Both the position numbers and the translations under genes were made by a program. Of a DNA stretch of 52,705 bases, positions 12,793 through 23,539 are shown one piece after another (within the stretch, counting starts at the first letter, position 1; every line of letters begins with the position of its first letter). Under the pieces are notes generated by a model that was not told the origin of the DNA, searched no databases, and saw only the letters and a program-made list of their open reading frames with translations. The DNA is from Collybiopsis luxurians FD-317 M1 (taxonomy: Eukaryota; Basidiomycota; Agaricomycetes; Agaricales; Omphalotaceae): the NCBI GenBank assembly GCA_000827265.1, contig KN834782.1:1-52705 (forward strand), in the 5' to 3' direction.

Positions 12793-14618
12793 GCTTCTCA
12801 GTTTTGTTGTCTGTTAACTACGGAATTGTATTCTAAGCAGCTCTGAAGTGTTCAGCATCTTAATCTTGATTTTGTTCATGCAACAAAGAGTGACGAATAA
12901 AAGGGATCATCTGACCTGGTTCCCCAGGATGGATTCGACGCATTCTACATAAATTAATCATACACGTACTCTGCGGCAGTCTTGTCAGCTGAGTGGAGGC
13001 AAGACAAAGGATGCTCGGTTCGATTAGAAGTCTGAGTGAAGCCTGTTTATCCCTTTCATCAATAATGTAACAAAGGAATACCAACAGTACTTAAACCACA
13101 AAGACCAGCTGGATCTTTACAGTACGCCTTTCCTGGCATTTACTCTTGCTTTCCCTCATTCTCTGACCCAATTCAAGTTGAATTGCCGCCAGCATAACTA
13201 CTTCTAATCACGATCTTCATGTCGCATAGAGGCAATGTATGTCCGATATCAGTTGTCGTTACCCCATTGATCATGCACAGTGACTCCGCTTGAAAGCAGG
13301 AACATCTTATTGTTTACCGCTGGAAGGGTACTAGAGCTTCCAAGATGAAGAAAGCCCACCAAAAGAATCAGGGTGGCAGCCAGGCCAAGAAGAAAGCCAC
13401 TCAATCCGATTTTCAGGGTGGGGAGGATTGCAAAGCTCAGTATGACTCTGGAGGGGTATATATATATCCTGGATATGAGGAGCTTGTCGAGCCAGTCGAT
13501 CTCTGCAACAGTAAGGATGAAGGCATGGGATGGGATTAGTCAAATGAACAGCCTGTATTGACTTCATCATGGAGGTAGCGATAGCCCCGGTCTTTGGCCA
13601 GTTTTGTGGGGCTGGTACGTACGCACTTCAAGGACCCTCATTCCAATAGTCTGTGATAAATCCGTTGACTTCCTCCGCCACTGTTTTTTCTCCTCGGAAC
13701 TAGTACCACCATCTCCCTTCCTGGGCTTCTCCCCATCTCCATCCTCTTACCTTTCATTGTGTGCTATTCTATCGTTTCAGCTTTTTATTCCATACCTTCA
13801 TTGATATCAACTTCCTACTTCATGATCTCTTTGTGTAGCCGAGCACTCAAACATTTCCCCTCTTTGCTACAGTTATAAATATACAAGCGATGATTATCAC
13901 TTCATTCCTTCTGCCCTGTGTCCTCTTTAGCTTTAGATTACTTGATGTTCCTTCTCTTTAGATTGGTAATCCATCGGCTATACAATTTTTATGCGAGTTT
14001 ACATATGCAAACACCTGTCTCATGTATGGAAATCGTATCTCCATCATACATCATATAATAGATTGCGAGAGCGATGATTAGTTTGAGCTTAAGAGGAAAA
14101 AACGAGCCCAAATTCTGACTCTTTTGAAAGGAAAAACCACAATATGTGAATGTTGAGAGTCTCCTAGTTCCGCCAAACCCTCAGGTTTGCTCATCACTCC
14201 AGGTCAGGATATACGATGAGCAAGCTGGCGACCTCCCACGTCATCCATTCCAATTTGGCTCTCAACATTCTCCATCGTTTTATTGTCGCGACGCAGTATA
14301 TATAGAAGGGTAGTACAGAGGGCTCAAGTCTGATGTTGGGAATTGGGAAGTACGGGCGGGATGTATGTATACAACATGGAGATTGAGTTAGAGGAGACTA
14401 TTGCTGGAAGTAGTTGGGAGCTACAAAGGGTAGGGGTAGGTATACTGGATGAGTCCGGCTTCATTTGAAGCAGTGATGTACATGGCGTGATTTATGAACT
14501 TGGACTCGACTGGCGCTAGGCAATGGCGTCTTTTACTCTTTGTTCTCCATTATTTATAGAATATGAAGACTCATGCACTGGTCTTTCATTCCTCTCTACT
14601 TTGGACTATTAATCGACC
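12793..14618. other. Intergenic region without a firm gene
   Basis: CpG is normal. A 64-codon ATG frame at 13345-13539 is Lys-rich at the start, then acidic, and resembles nothing I know. TATA-like strings occur at 13458 and 14296. Pyrimidine-rich stretches at 13680-13860 look like promoter DNA. No RNA gene is seen. Confidence 0.35.
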
Positions 14619-17600
14619 ATGACACTGAACCGCGACCATCGATTCCATCTATCAGGTCCTCATGAAGCCTCCAGGCCTACTTTGATATGTTATCCTACGC
14701 TGGCTTCCATCGCAGACAAAGCTATGTAAGTGGCACTCATGAGTGGGGTATTCTATCAATTGCCTTGACACATGCCTTTTCAATCTTAAGTCATAACGCC
14801 GTATCTCATTCCATTGGGATAGAAATAGAGGAAACAGATCAAAATAATATGCTGGATGTGCAGCTCGCACCTGCTAAAGTGTATGTTTTTGATGCCGAAT
14901 GATTGCATTCAAACTAGTGTCTTATATGTCCGTCGACAGACAATTACCTTTCGTACCCATGACTACTGCCGATGGCATAAACATGGAGCTGGATGAATCA
15001 TCGCCAGCTAGGTACACTTTTCTTGTATATCGCAGCGCCATGATTTTCCTCACTTTCACTTAGACAAACTCCTGAATGCAAACCAGCCGTGAGTGGATTG
15101 GTTGCATCCCAACCAGCTCCAGCTTGTCTCCATTGCATCTCCGCAACTCCCGCGCGCTCTATTCATGGTGATAACGATGAAAATTTTGACTTCAACAACC
15201 CTTTTAACTATGAGCCAAAGCACTACAAGGTTCATTCTATGGATATCAAAATGCATTTCTATGTGTTTTGCTCTCTGCAATTCCTAGAGTGGCCACCAGA
15301 TTTCCCAAAAGGTGTGGCTCCGATCAATAATCTCATTTTTGTGAACGTCAGTGCGGAGAAAGAGAACATTTGCAAGAGTCATTCCAAGAAGGATCTCGTG
15401 TCTCAGAAGTCGGTCATTCAGATGTGGATTTGGGAGAGCGATCTTGATGATTGGACAGAAATTTCTTACGGGGATGTGCACAGAATTGGACCTCACGAGG
15501 TAGCTTTATCTGTTCATCGTGACTTCATACCATCATGGATTTTGACAAAATCCATGAAAAAGAAGCAGAGACAGAGCGAGTATGTAGATTAATTCAATAT
15601 TTGATGATGTCATACTGTAAAGAAACGTTGTATTTGTTCTGTCTTTGTTTCAATGTTTGCTTCCACTCTACTTGGACCCTTTCCGTATGCGTCCTGTAAT
15701 CATTCCATGCACGAAAGTAGCTTGAGTCTAGTGGACCAACTTAACTCGGATGCAGAGAGTTACAAAAGAAAGAGATACAGCCGTCGCCAGAGTATGGACA
15801 AGGAAGGACAAGTAATACGGCAGTCAATAGTAAAAGAGATTCATAATGCTGTAAGTTCCAAGAATGATACATTAGTCATTTTATACCATATCTACTGAAT
15901 CTCATAGGATGAAATCTTGAAACGAATAATATCCACTCGAAAACAGTTTTCAGAAGATATTGCTCAAGCTGAAGGTTCTGCAACATGTTGTTCCAGGTGG
16001 AAGTCAACTATTTCCACATATCTCGGGCGGGAAGAGGTTCTGGCTCGAAACTTGGACACTTCGATGTCACAACTCAATACCATACGCCAAGCTGTACACT
16101 TTTTTTTTTTTTTTTGGCTTTTGTCTGCGATGATCAATGGGCAGTACCATGTAGACGGTTAAGGACTCGGATTTCATTGAGGACATTAGTAATTATTTTA
16201 TCATCGACTGCCTGAGGGCACTAACCTGCAATTTACAGTGTCAGCATGGAACTCTGTAGTAAGGCGGAGTAGTGAGAGTGAAAGGGCAGGCTTTGATCAG
16301 ATTGAGACAGTGGCTGCCCGCTGTTTTGCTGTCCTGGATGCTTTTTTAGGTCACAGTTTTGACTTCCGAAGCAATTGTGCAGAGGAGCTACGCAATTGCA
16401 GCGTTTCACTATCTTTGCAAAATCTCAATTCAGGATCGCACCAACAAGGAGGTACCAGAGGGGAGGCAGTCAAGGGGTGCGAAGATGCAGGAGTGGTAAC
16501 TGAGGAGGTTTGCCGATGGTCTAATTTGCCGATAGCGGACAACCTGAGGAGCAACCAAGATCTGTTTCAACAAGTCTCAGTTGTTTTAAACGAGTTTCAG
16601 AAAGACGGGGATCGCAACGCAGAAAATGTGGAGGCGTCATATAGGGAAGCAAAATACAAGTTGAAAAACCATGGTCTTGATTTGGTGAGTGTGGCGAATG
16701 TCTGACATTAGGATGCGCCTGATTCCCGTATCACAGTCTAATCTTAGCATTGCGGTCGAAGAGAAATTCGGTGAGATTGATATCAGATTGCAAAAGCTTC
16801 AGGGACAAATGAGACTGGGTTCCAAAACAAAGTCAACTCGCATAAGCGGCCATTTAGCCAACAGCATCGAGGAGGCATTCAATCTAACCCTTCAGTTGGA
16901 TGAACTCTGGGTCACCACCATGGCTATGGTTTTACTACGTCGTAAAAAAGCAAGAGAGCAATCTTCAGAACATGCTGCAGCTCTTCAAAGGCTAGGCACG
17001 ATGTTTCTATTTTGAGTTATTGTTAACTTACTCATACTTGCACAAAAGAATCTCAAATTTGGCGGTTAACCCTTGACACAGATAAATATAGTTGGGCCCG
17101 CGTGGGGACTCACCTTACTGCATTGTTACTCGAGGTCACAAATACTGTCTCTGTATGTTCTTCGACCAAAACTCCATAACGTTCTGTTGAGCATAGCGAT
17201 AGACTTTCAAGGCTTCAACAAACCCAGTCACGACCCTTCAAGAAGTTTCCAAATTAGGAAGTCCAATGAGGGTCTCACTGGTGTGTTGGTCCTTCATTTC
17301 AACTTTGACGCTCTGAAATTTTGCTGCTAACCTTTCGACAGATGCCAGCTGTCCAAGTTGAACAGAGCTGTTTCAGTGCAGATACTGGCGTGAGTGCATT
17401 TCCTTCTCGCATGATAACAAGGCTCTAATGCTCAGGGAAGTTGACAGAGCCAAGGGAAACTCTTGAACAAGCATTTTTTGAAGACAACCGGGAAGACAAG
17501 TCATTAGACAAAGTTACCTCCGAATTAACCTTAGTGAGGTTGTTTTCCTTCTACATTCTAACTTCATTTTGACATACCAGCTAGGCAGAGGAACTGACGA

Positions 17601-17809
17601 AGCTCAGGGAACTTGTTAGTCCATCTCCTGCGCCAGAATATGGCGAATATACGCAACCAAAGGGAACATACAATGCACTGTTCTACTCGTGGCTAGCCCT
17701 TTTCCTCGGTGGAATGTTATTAATGTGGTTGCTTGTGAGCTGGAATAATGAATACAATAAGTGGAGTTTCGATGATAGTTACCGGGCTTTTCAGAGAAGT
17801 TATTACTAG
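14619..17809 (+). CDS. Multi-exon coiled-coil protein with C-terminal membrane anchor, unknown family
   Basis: Exons by eye: 14619-14725, 14791-14880, 14940-15011, 15064-15579, 15721-15850, 15908-16093, ~16217-16684, 16737-16995, 17082-17152, 17203-17280, 17342-17389, 17441-17533 and 17585-17809; phases agree throughout. The N-terminal part (WPPDFPKG, MWIWESDLDDWTEISYGDV) is globular. From exon 5 it is basic then helical and coiled-coil-like (YKRKRYSRRQS, KEIHNADEILKRI, EELTKLREL). The last exon encodes a hydrophobic helix (SWLALFLGGMLLMWLLVSW) 26 residues from the end, typical of a tail-anchored protein facing the cytosol. Fourth-exon coding also reaches a TAA at 15592, so two adjacent genes are an alternative. 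The 16996 intron would be GC-AG. The 16094-16216 intron holds a T run and uses a weak acceptor. Function unknown. Confidence 0.6.
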
Positions 17810-17990
17810 TAGCTTCAAATGTCGACTTGAAAGTATATTGTATTGTACCTTAAGGACGGCTGCTCATTCATATACAGCAGTGATAACTTCAGTTACATTC
17901 ATGTAAGTATTGTGTATTAGTGAAGCGAAGGTAAATAAAAGCAAATGCAAGTGCAACCTTCATTCTACAGTCCTCAAGTTTGACTCCGCT

Positions 17991-19295
17991 TCATTTGCGG
18001 AGCTCACCAGACGTAAGAATTTGCATCTTTAACTCTCCCCTCCTTTGAGCAAATGTAACTAGGTCATTAAGAACAGCCAAGTCATCGAATTCCGCAGTGT
18101 AAATGATGAAAGTTGAAAGATTTGGCAACACACTGGAGACTGGTGTGAGGCTCGAGAAAGGAATGTGCTCCAGATAATCAATCGCAATGACTAGATGATC
18201 CAAAGAAGGCATAGCGCCTAAAAGTGACAGCATGGCGAGACTTGTACCAGGGTCTCCGGCTTTAAGGAGTATCCGAACTGATTGAAGGCGGCAGCCAGAA
18301 TTTTGAACAAAGTGTTGGATGTGGCGTAAGTAAAGCCCATTATCTTCCTCCTCGTTGTCCTCCAAGTCTCCTCTAAAATCGAGCTCAACAAGGTTTGGAG
18401 CTCGGAGGGAACAAATGACCGTTGCCAAATAACGATCAAACCCAGCTACTTCGATAACCAAGGAGCGAAGAAGAGGAAGAGTAAGTGTCGCTGCAAGATC
18501 AAGTCGACCCGATCCTGCGAACCCATAAATCCACAACTCAGTCAGCAATGGAGTATGAGCAAGCAAGCAATAAAAGAAAGGAGCTTCACACTCCATTACT
18601 GTTGCCTTTTGTAAATTAGGAAAGGCAAGAGCTGGGCTGGAAATCTCAAACCTGTCATAGTCGACAGCAATAACTTCTAGTTTGACCAGGGTTGGAACTC
18701 GAGTGAGGATGGGGTACAGGAGTCTAACTGGGCAACCAATGCATTGCAGCTTTGTTAACTGTGAATAGGGGATTGGAAATCCACTCGAAAAGCGATCCCG
18801 CAATGGCTCAAAAATAACCTCGCGCAAGAGCGGGGCCTTCTCAAATCCATCAAAGTCGGGTGCCTCGGACAGGTAATAGGTATCAATCTTGAGTCGCTTG
18901 AGTCGCGGAAGACGCCCTCGCACAGAAGTAAGGAAGGAGTAGTCGGGTTCAGGTATCGTCAAAGCTACTTCCTCCCATTGTTCAGAATGTTCCACTAGGA
19001 GAGCCAACAAACTCCCATCGAGGGAAGTCTCAGAATACACATCTACTATGAGAGGATGTTGGTGGGAGTGGTCAAGTTGTAATTTTATGAAATCAAAGGA
19101 GGAAGGGGGAATTTTAATCTTTTGCCAAAAGCTTGGGGTACCGATAGCCACTGAGTGCCAGAACGCACATACCGAGGCAAGGGCAAGGACGGGATGGGTT
19201 TTGTCGAACCAGTATGCATCCAGCGCAATGCTGAAGATGTGAATGAGCAATTCTACTGGTAAAGGCACGTAGCGATAGTTTGATATCTGTGGCAT
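17991..19295 (-). CDS. F-box / leucine-rich-repeat-like protein
   Basis: Single-exon frame of 434 residues; the chosen ATG at 19295 is the first in frame. An F-box-like segment occupies roughly residues 6-50 (LPVELLIHIFSIALD, ALASVCAFWHSVAI), followed by tryptophan- and leucine-rich repeats (RLPRLKRLKIDTYYL, LTELWIYGFAG, APNLVELDFRG). This is the layout of the large agaricomycete F-box family, whose members recruit substrates to SCF ubiquitin ligases through Skp1. There are no internal stops and CpG use is normal, so it is probably functional. It converges on the tail-anchored gene (stop at 17809) with 180 bp between. The substrate cannot be read from sequence. Confidence 0.85.
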   Translation of the reverse strand: MPQISNYRYVPLPVELLIHIFSIALDAYWFDKTHPVLALASVCAFWHSVAIGTPSFWQKIKIPPSSFDFIKLQLDHSHQHPLIVDVYSETSLDGSLLALLVEHSEQWEEVALTIPEPDYSFLTSVRGRLPRLKRLKIDTYYLSEAPDFDGFEKAPLLREVIFEPLRDRFSSGFPIPYSQLTKLQCIGCPVRLLYPILTRVPTLVKLEVIAVDYDRFEISSPALAFPNLQKATVMECEAPFFYCLLAHTPLLTELWIYGFAGSGRLDLAATLTLPLLRSLVIEVAGFDRYLATVICSLRAPNLVELDFRGDLEDNEEEDNGLYLRHIQHFVQNSGCRLQSVRILLKAGDPGTSLAMLSLLGAMPSLDHLVIAIDYLEHIPFSSLTPVSSVLPNLSTFIIYTAEFDDLAVLNDLVTFAQRRGELKMQILTSGELRK

Positions 19296-19329
19296 AGTGG
19301 TCGTGCGCAGAACTTCACTAAATAATGAG

Positions 19330-19362
19330 TGCGCATATATATTGTGTATATATACTACAGAG
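19330..19362 (-). promoter_or_regulatory. TATA-rich core promoter candidate of the F-box gene
   Basis: A TATATATATTG/TGTATATATAC stretch lies 40-65 bp upstream of the F-box ATG on the minus strand. Distance and composition fit a TATA-type core promoter with a short leader; no transcript evidence is available. Confidence 0.4.
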
Positions 19363-19666
19363 AGGCGTGGGCACTTTACTTCCTTTGTTCTAGTCAATTA
19401 TTTGAACCTTTGACTTTGTCCAGATGTTGAACATGTGCAGCTAATGAGTAGTCGAGGCGAAATTATATTACACATGTACACCTACAATGTTCCATAGCAG
19501 AGTTATAAACCCATATTCTACGCAATGAGAGACTGATGATCCAGGTGTCATAGCTGTAGCCCAATGATCATATCTAAATAGCTTGTTTAAAAAAACCCTT
19601 TGTGCTCAGTCCAGTCTGGATCTGTGGGTTTTATTGTGATGCGCGTAAGATTTTTATAAAAAAAGT

Positions 19667-22404
19667 CTAGCCAAAGTTCGTAGAAAGATCCCATTTTGAA
19701 CTGAGGGTGTAGAAGTACTCGAAACCATTGATAGGAATCTTTCTGACCAGTACGACATTGAAGTTGAGCCGCGCCATCTGACTGTGATAGACAGGAAGTA
19801 AATAATTTGTGAGGTCTTCCTGAGTTTTCGCTGATATAGATGAAGGGATTGTGGAGAAATCGATCAGAACAGCGCACTTCGTGAACCCAAAATTTGCCTC
19901 CGCAAGCGTTGCGCATATAACAGAAGCCATACTTATGGCAGTGTCGTGTAACATCTTACTGTGATAGGCGCGGTCAAAAATCATCACGCTGACTACCGAG
20001 GGTCGATCTAGCTGAAGGACAGGATGTTCTGAGAGGCAGTTAACATTTATGCATTACGATTGATCTAAAACAGAACTTCGCACCATTATAGCTTGCCGTT
20101 AATGTGGAACATTCATTCCAGTGACTATTGCACCAGACTTCCCTTTGACAATCGCGTGAACAAAAGACAATAGAATGGCATGAACAGCACTCCTTGTGAG
20201 GTGGATCATCAGAGAGACACTACGAAAACCGGTAAGTAATGTGTTGTGGTTGATAGATAGGAGCGTACTTGGGGTGCGTTAGCACAAAAGGGTCCATCTG
20301 CAGAGAAGTCATACTTCCAAGCCTTCCGAGCAGACTGAAAATCTTTGTTTCGGCTTGCGGAAAGTAGCATGTTCCACTTTTTGTGAAATGCCACTGCATA
20401 CTGATCCTGGCCCAGAAGAGTGAGAGCCAACTTGCATTCCATGTTCCCCAGACCTTTTCGAACATGCTTGATAGACTTGAAGTTGTGCACAACTCGACGA
20501 TATACGGAAGGGTTGGCAGTCAGGTATCAAATGATGGAATCAATAACCTTCGTACACACCACTACGAAGGCTTTGTAGCCATTGCGATCTGTCTGGGAGA
20601 GTGTCGAATATCGCGAAGGCATGATATAGGAATGGAAGGTTCAATAGATTAGATAGAGAACCTCCATATTGAGACCAGCTACGACCCATCGAGGTCCACC
20701 GTCGAAGCAAGAATCGAAGAACAACATAATCATTCCGAAACAGGTCACTCTTGAGAATTTTTCCCAGTCCCCAGGATGCCCATCACCGCCAGTCAACTCT
20801 ATCTCGTTTGATAGTAAAGTCCACCACAGGTGCGCTAAATGGTAAAGATTTTGGGTCGCCTCCTCCAACATCCTATTGCCAGCCCCAGGAAGGCCAATGG
20901 CAGATAAAAGTAAGCAAAGACAATGGAAATTATAACACTTCCGAGCAACACGCTCAAGGCCGTCTGGAATCAGGGTCAGGCGGTGGATCTTAGTGGATGA
21001 GTCGAAGAACTCATCCTGGATTTTACGCCTCCATAACTCTGAAAATTTTGTTCCAGCGAGAATCTCTGAACCAGAATGCATCGTGTCGGTTACAGAATGT
21101 AACCATCGGGGGCCGCAAAGGATAAGGTGATGAACCATAAATGGTATGGTACCAGACTGAGGATCCTTCTCACCCCAATAAACAGAAATTACAAGACTGC
21201 GACCCAGATAGACCCCAAACCCAATGGATAAATGGATTCTGTCGATAAGTGACTGAGAAGCCACCCCCTGTTCAAGAATACAGAGTAACAATGACGAGGT
21301 GGAGTAGATTGCGTCGTCATTTCTGGATGTACCGGGGATATGAAAAGGAGACAAATAAACAGTGAGGTTCAACAGGGCGCCTCTTAACCAAATCCACAGA
21401 CGATTCCATTGTGGACCCAACATGGTAGACAAATCCATTTGTCCTCTCTGTCCAAGCTTCTGAACATCTTGGCATAGCAAGGATACTTCAGTGAGAAACA
21501 AAAGTGAAGATTCATTATGTGAGCCACTCAAATCGAAAGGTTTCAGAGGATCATCTTGAATTACGTCGATTAGACTTTGTCAGAGCTGGTGCATGCCTAG
21601 GATATCTACGGAAGAAAATAAGGGATTGCTTGGAATAAAGCATGATCCAAAAAAAAAAGCTCACTTGGACGGAGATGTGGAGAGTACTGAGAGAAAGAAA
21701 CCAAGACCAAAATCCTTTGTTATACTAAATCTAGATTTGTAGAGCACGTGGACGCGACAATTTGTAATGGTGCAGTATTGTAGGCCAGACTCTCGTCTAG
21801 CTGCACAGGAAAGCGATAGATTAATGGAGAATCTGATGGTAAGAGACAGGGCAAACCTTTCACATTACAGTATACAATTCTAGAATCAGACGAGAAGACA
21901 AGTATGACTGAAATAATGGGAATAGTGGTCTTGATTTCCATTCCATGGTATTCTATCGCATGCCTATCAGAGTGGTGAGCAATTATTCTCTTAACGGGGT
22001 CCAAGATGAACCTGCCGACCAAAAGCTTGAAATGTGTGCATAAGATAATTGTGGAGCGTTCCTGGGGACAGGTAAGGATGCCTTCAAGCTCGAAAGTTGA
22101 ATGATACCTTGGATACCTTGAAATGGAGGTATGTATGTATCAGAGCCACAATTTATGGTTGCAAAGAAAGTTGTCCAGGAGTTAAATCCAGTGTATTTGT
22201 ACCCGCTATTAAAAGTGGGCAGATATTTGAGAACATGTCGTAAACATTGACAATTTGGAAAGGGTGTCAATATAAACTTACTGAAGTGAGCCAGAGGACC
22301 CATTCACTAGTACTGACAGCGAGCAGAAGAGAGGGCAGAATAGCGGGGAAGCTGGTGGATGGTGGAGGTTTATGATCAAGAGAAAAAACTGTGCCTGAAG
22401 CCAT
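19667..22404 (-). pseudogene. MYND zinc-finger protein, many exons, two in-frame TGA
   Basis: The ATG at 22404 opens exon 1 (22282-22404), followed by GTAAGT. Later exons run about 22090-21859, 21801-21726, 21686-21665, 21605-20662, 20592-20269, 20219-20084 and 20028-19667. The body is a leucine-rich helical region (LWIWLRGALLNLTVYLSP, PRWVVAGLNME). A MYND finger follows across an intron: CANAPQ, then C-x9-C-C-x2-C-HSIVFCSRDC and HWNEC. This is the usual C-x2/6-C ... C-x2-C ... YCS-x2-C ... W-x2-H-x3-C layout. MYND fingers bind proline-rich peptides; the agaricomycete family is large and mostly unstudied. TGA codons at 21582-21580 and 20529-20527 sit where Arg or Trp would fit. Exon 2 joining is the least certain part. 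Confidence 0.7.
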
Positions 22405-22456
22405 GACACATTGGCTTGGGTCCGCCAACCCTCAACCTTTGTCAGCCCGACGGCTC
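22358..22456 (+). repeat. Left arm of an imperfect inverted repeat
   Basis: Three blocks here (22358-22371, 22384-22399, 22436-22456) recur as reverse complement at 23477-23537. The blocks match 14/14, 15/16 and 20/21 bases, with indels between them. The arm overlaps the first exon and promoter of the MYND gene. Confidence 0.75.
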
Positions 22457-23058
22457 GGGAAAGGGTGCCCTGCCCCCAAAAACTTTACATAAGCTAGGCA
22501 ATCCAATCTTAACCATATCAGGTTAATCGACGACAACATGTGAATTTGAACATAAAATATCCTCAACCCCGAAGGTTTTCCCACCATTTAGCTGGGTAGG
22601 TCCCCCGCCATTTAAATTTGAAAAAAGAGGAAAAAAGAAAGGAAAAAGAAAGGACTCCAGCCCGATGACTACACAATTACATCATTATCCATATATATCA
22701 ATTTTTCTTTTGTGCTTCGTGCAATTCAATTATACAGTACGCAGTATGTATACTCAGGCCAGAGGTAGACATGCATCAGGTGGAGAGTTATTTTTCTTGA
22801 TAAATGCAGAATGCCATTTTTGCTTCTGCGCTACGCCCGGTTACAACTCAAAAAAAGTCATACATACAATTTACAAGTTAGTTCGCTTTCACTGAGCATG
22901 TTCTTCTGAATATTGATACTAAGATATATCCGAATAATTTTTCTTCTGCGCTCTGCGCAGTAGAAAGGGCCAACTCAATGCATTTAGCATGAAATGAGCC
23001 ACTCAAAGTTGTGTTGTGTGTCTGTTCACATGTGTGCCATTAGTCTCGGCATCAAAGC
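22457..23058. other. AT-rich interior of the inverted repeat
   Basis: No gene is seen. A 76-codon frame at 22665-22895 opens with ATG but is phenylalanine- and tyrosine-rich and has no family resemblance. The word CTGCGC in a TTCTTCTGCGC context recurs near 22821 and 22945. Confidence 0.35.
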
Positions 23059-23251
23059 TATCTGCCATGGCAGATAACTTCGAGTGAAGCATTTTTTACA
23101 CTGTCAATTCACTATTCTACAGACTTATAAAAGCTCTAAGTAACAATGCAGTGCTGTCTTGGTATCATATCTTTTTTTCAATGCTTCTAATGAGAAACTG
23201 AGGCAAGCAGAGACTATTTGGCAGATAACTGGCAGATAATGCAGTTATCTG
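23059..23251. repeat. Palindrome and hairpin built from GGCAGATAA words
   Basis: Positions 23059-23076 form a perfect 18 bp palindrome centred on CCATGG. At 23222-23251 the arms CAGATAACTG and CAGTTATCTG flank a 10 nt spacer that contains another GCAGATAA. The shared word suggests these are remnants of one small inverted-repeat element. Confidence 0.65.
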
Positions 23252-23282
23252 GCTGTGGGAACCCAGTTAAATGGTAGGTAAG

Positions 23283-23410
23283 CCACCCCGAACCCTAACC
23301 ATGGGGGCTCTGCCCCCCAACCCCCACCCTAACCCCTAACCAGCCCTAATCAAACCCTAAACAGCTAATCAGGCATGCCTGTGGCATGCAGAAACCCTAA
23401 CCAACCTAAC
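23283..23410 (+). repeat. Interstitial telomere-like CCCTAA tract
   Basis: Six CCCTAA words occur in about 130 bp, interleaved with a GGGGGCTCTGCCCCC hairpin and a GCATGC-rich palindrome. The typical basidiomycete telomere repeat is TTAGGG, so this is its complement in degenerate form, well inside the sequence. Confidence 0.65.
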
Positions 23411-23476
23411 CCAAGCTCCCGAGCGCTTATCATTGTCAGTATGGGAGCGGGCAGGGTTTTCCCCGGGAGATTAGTT

Positions 23477-23537
23477 GAGCCATCGGGCTGACAAAGGAGT
23501 CAATTTCAGGCACAGCTTTTAGCAAACCTCCACCATC
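23477..23537 (-). repeat. Right arm of the imperfect inverted repeat
   Basis: Reverse-complement partner of 22358-22456. In the longest block the one mismatch is a CpG in the left arm against TpG here, in line with CpG decay. Confidence 0.75.
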
Positions 23538-23539
23538 CC

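Noticed and set aside
15653..15898. Independent gene starting at ATG 15653 with a signal peptide
   Set aside because: Only 60 bp separate it from the previous stop, the N-terminus is not a convincing signal peptide, and an in-frame splice from 15579 to 15721 skips it.
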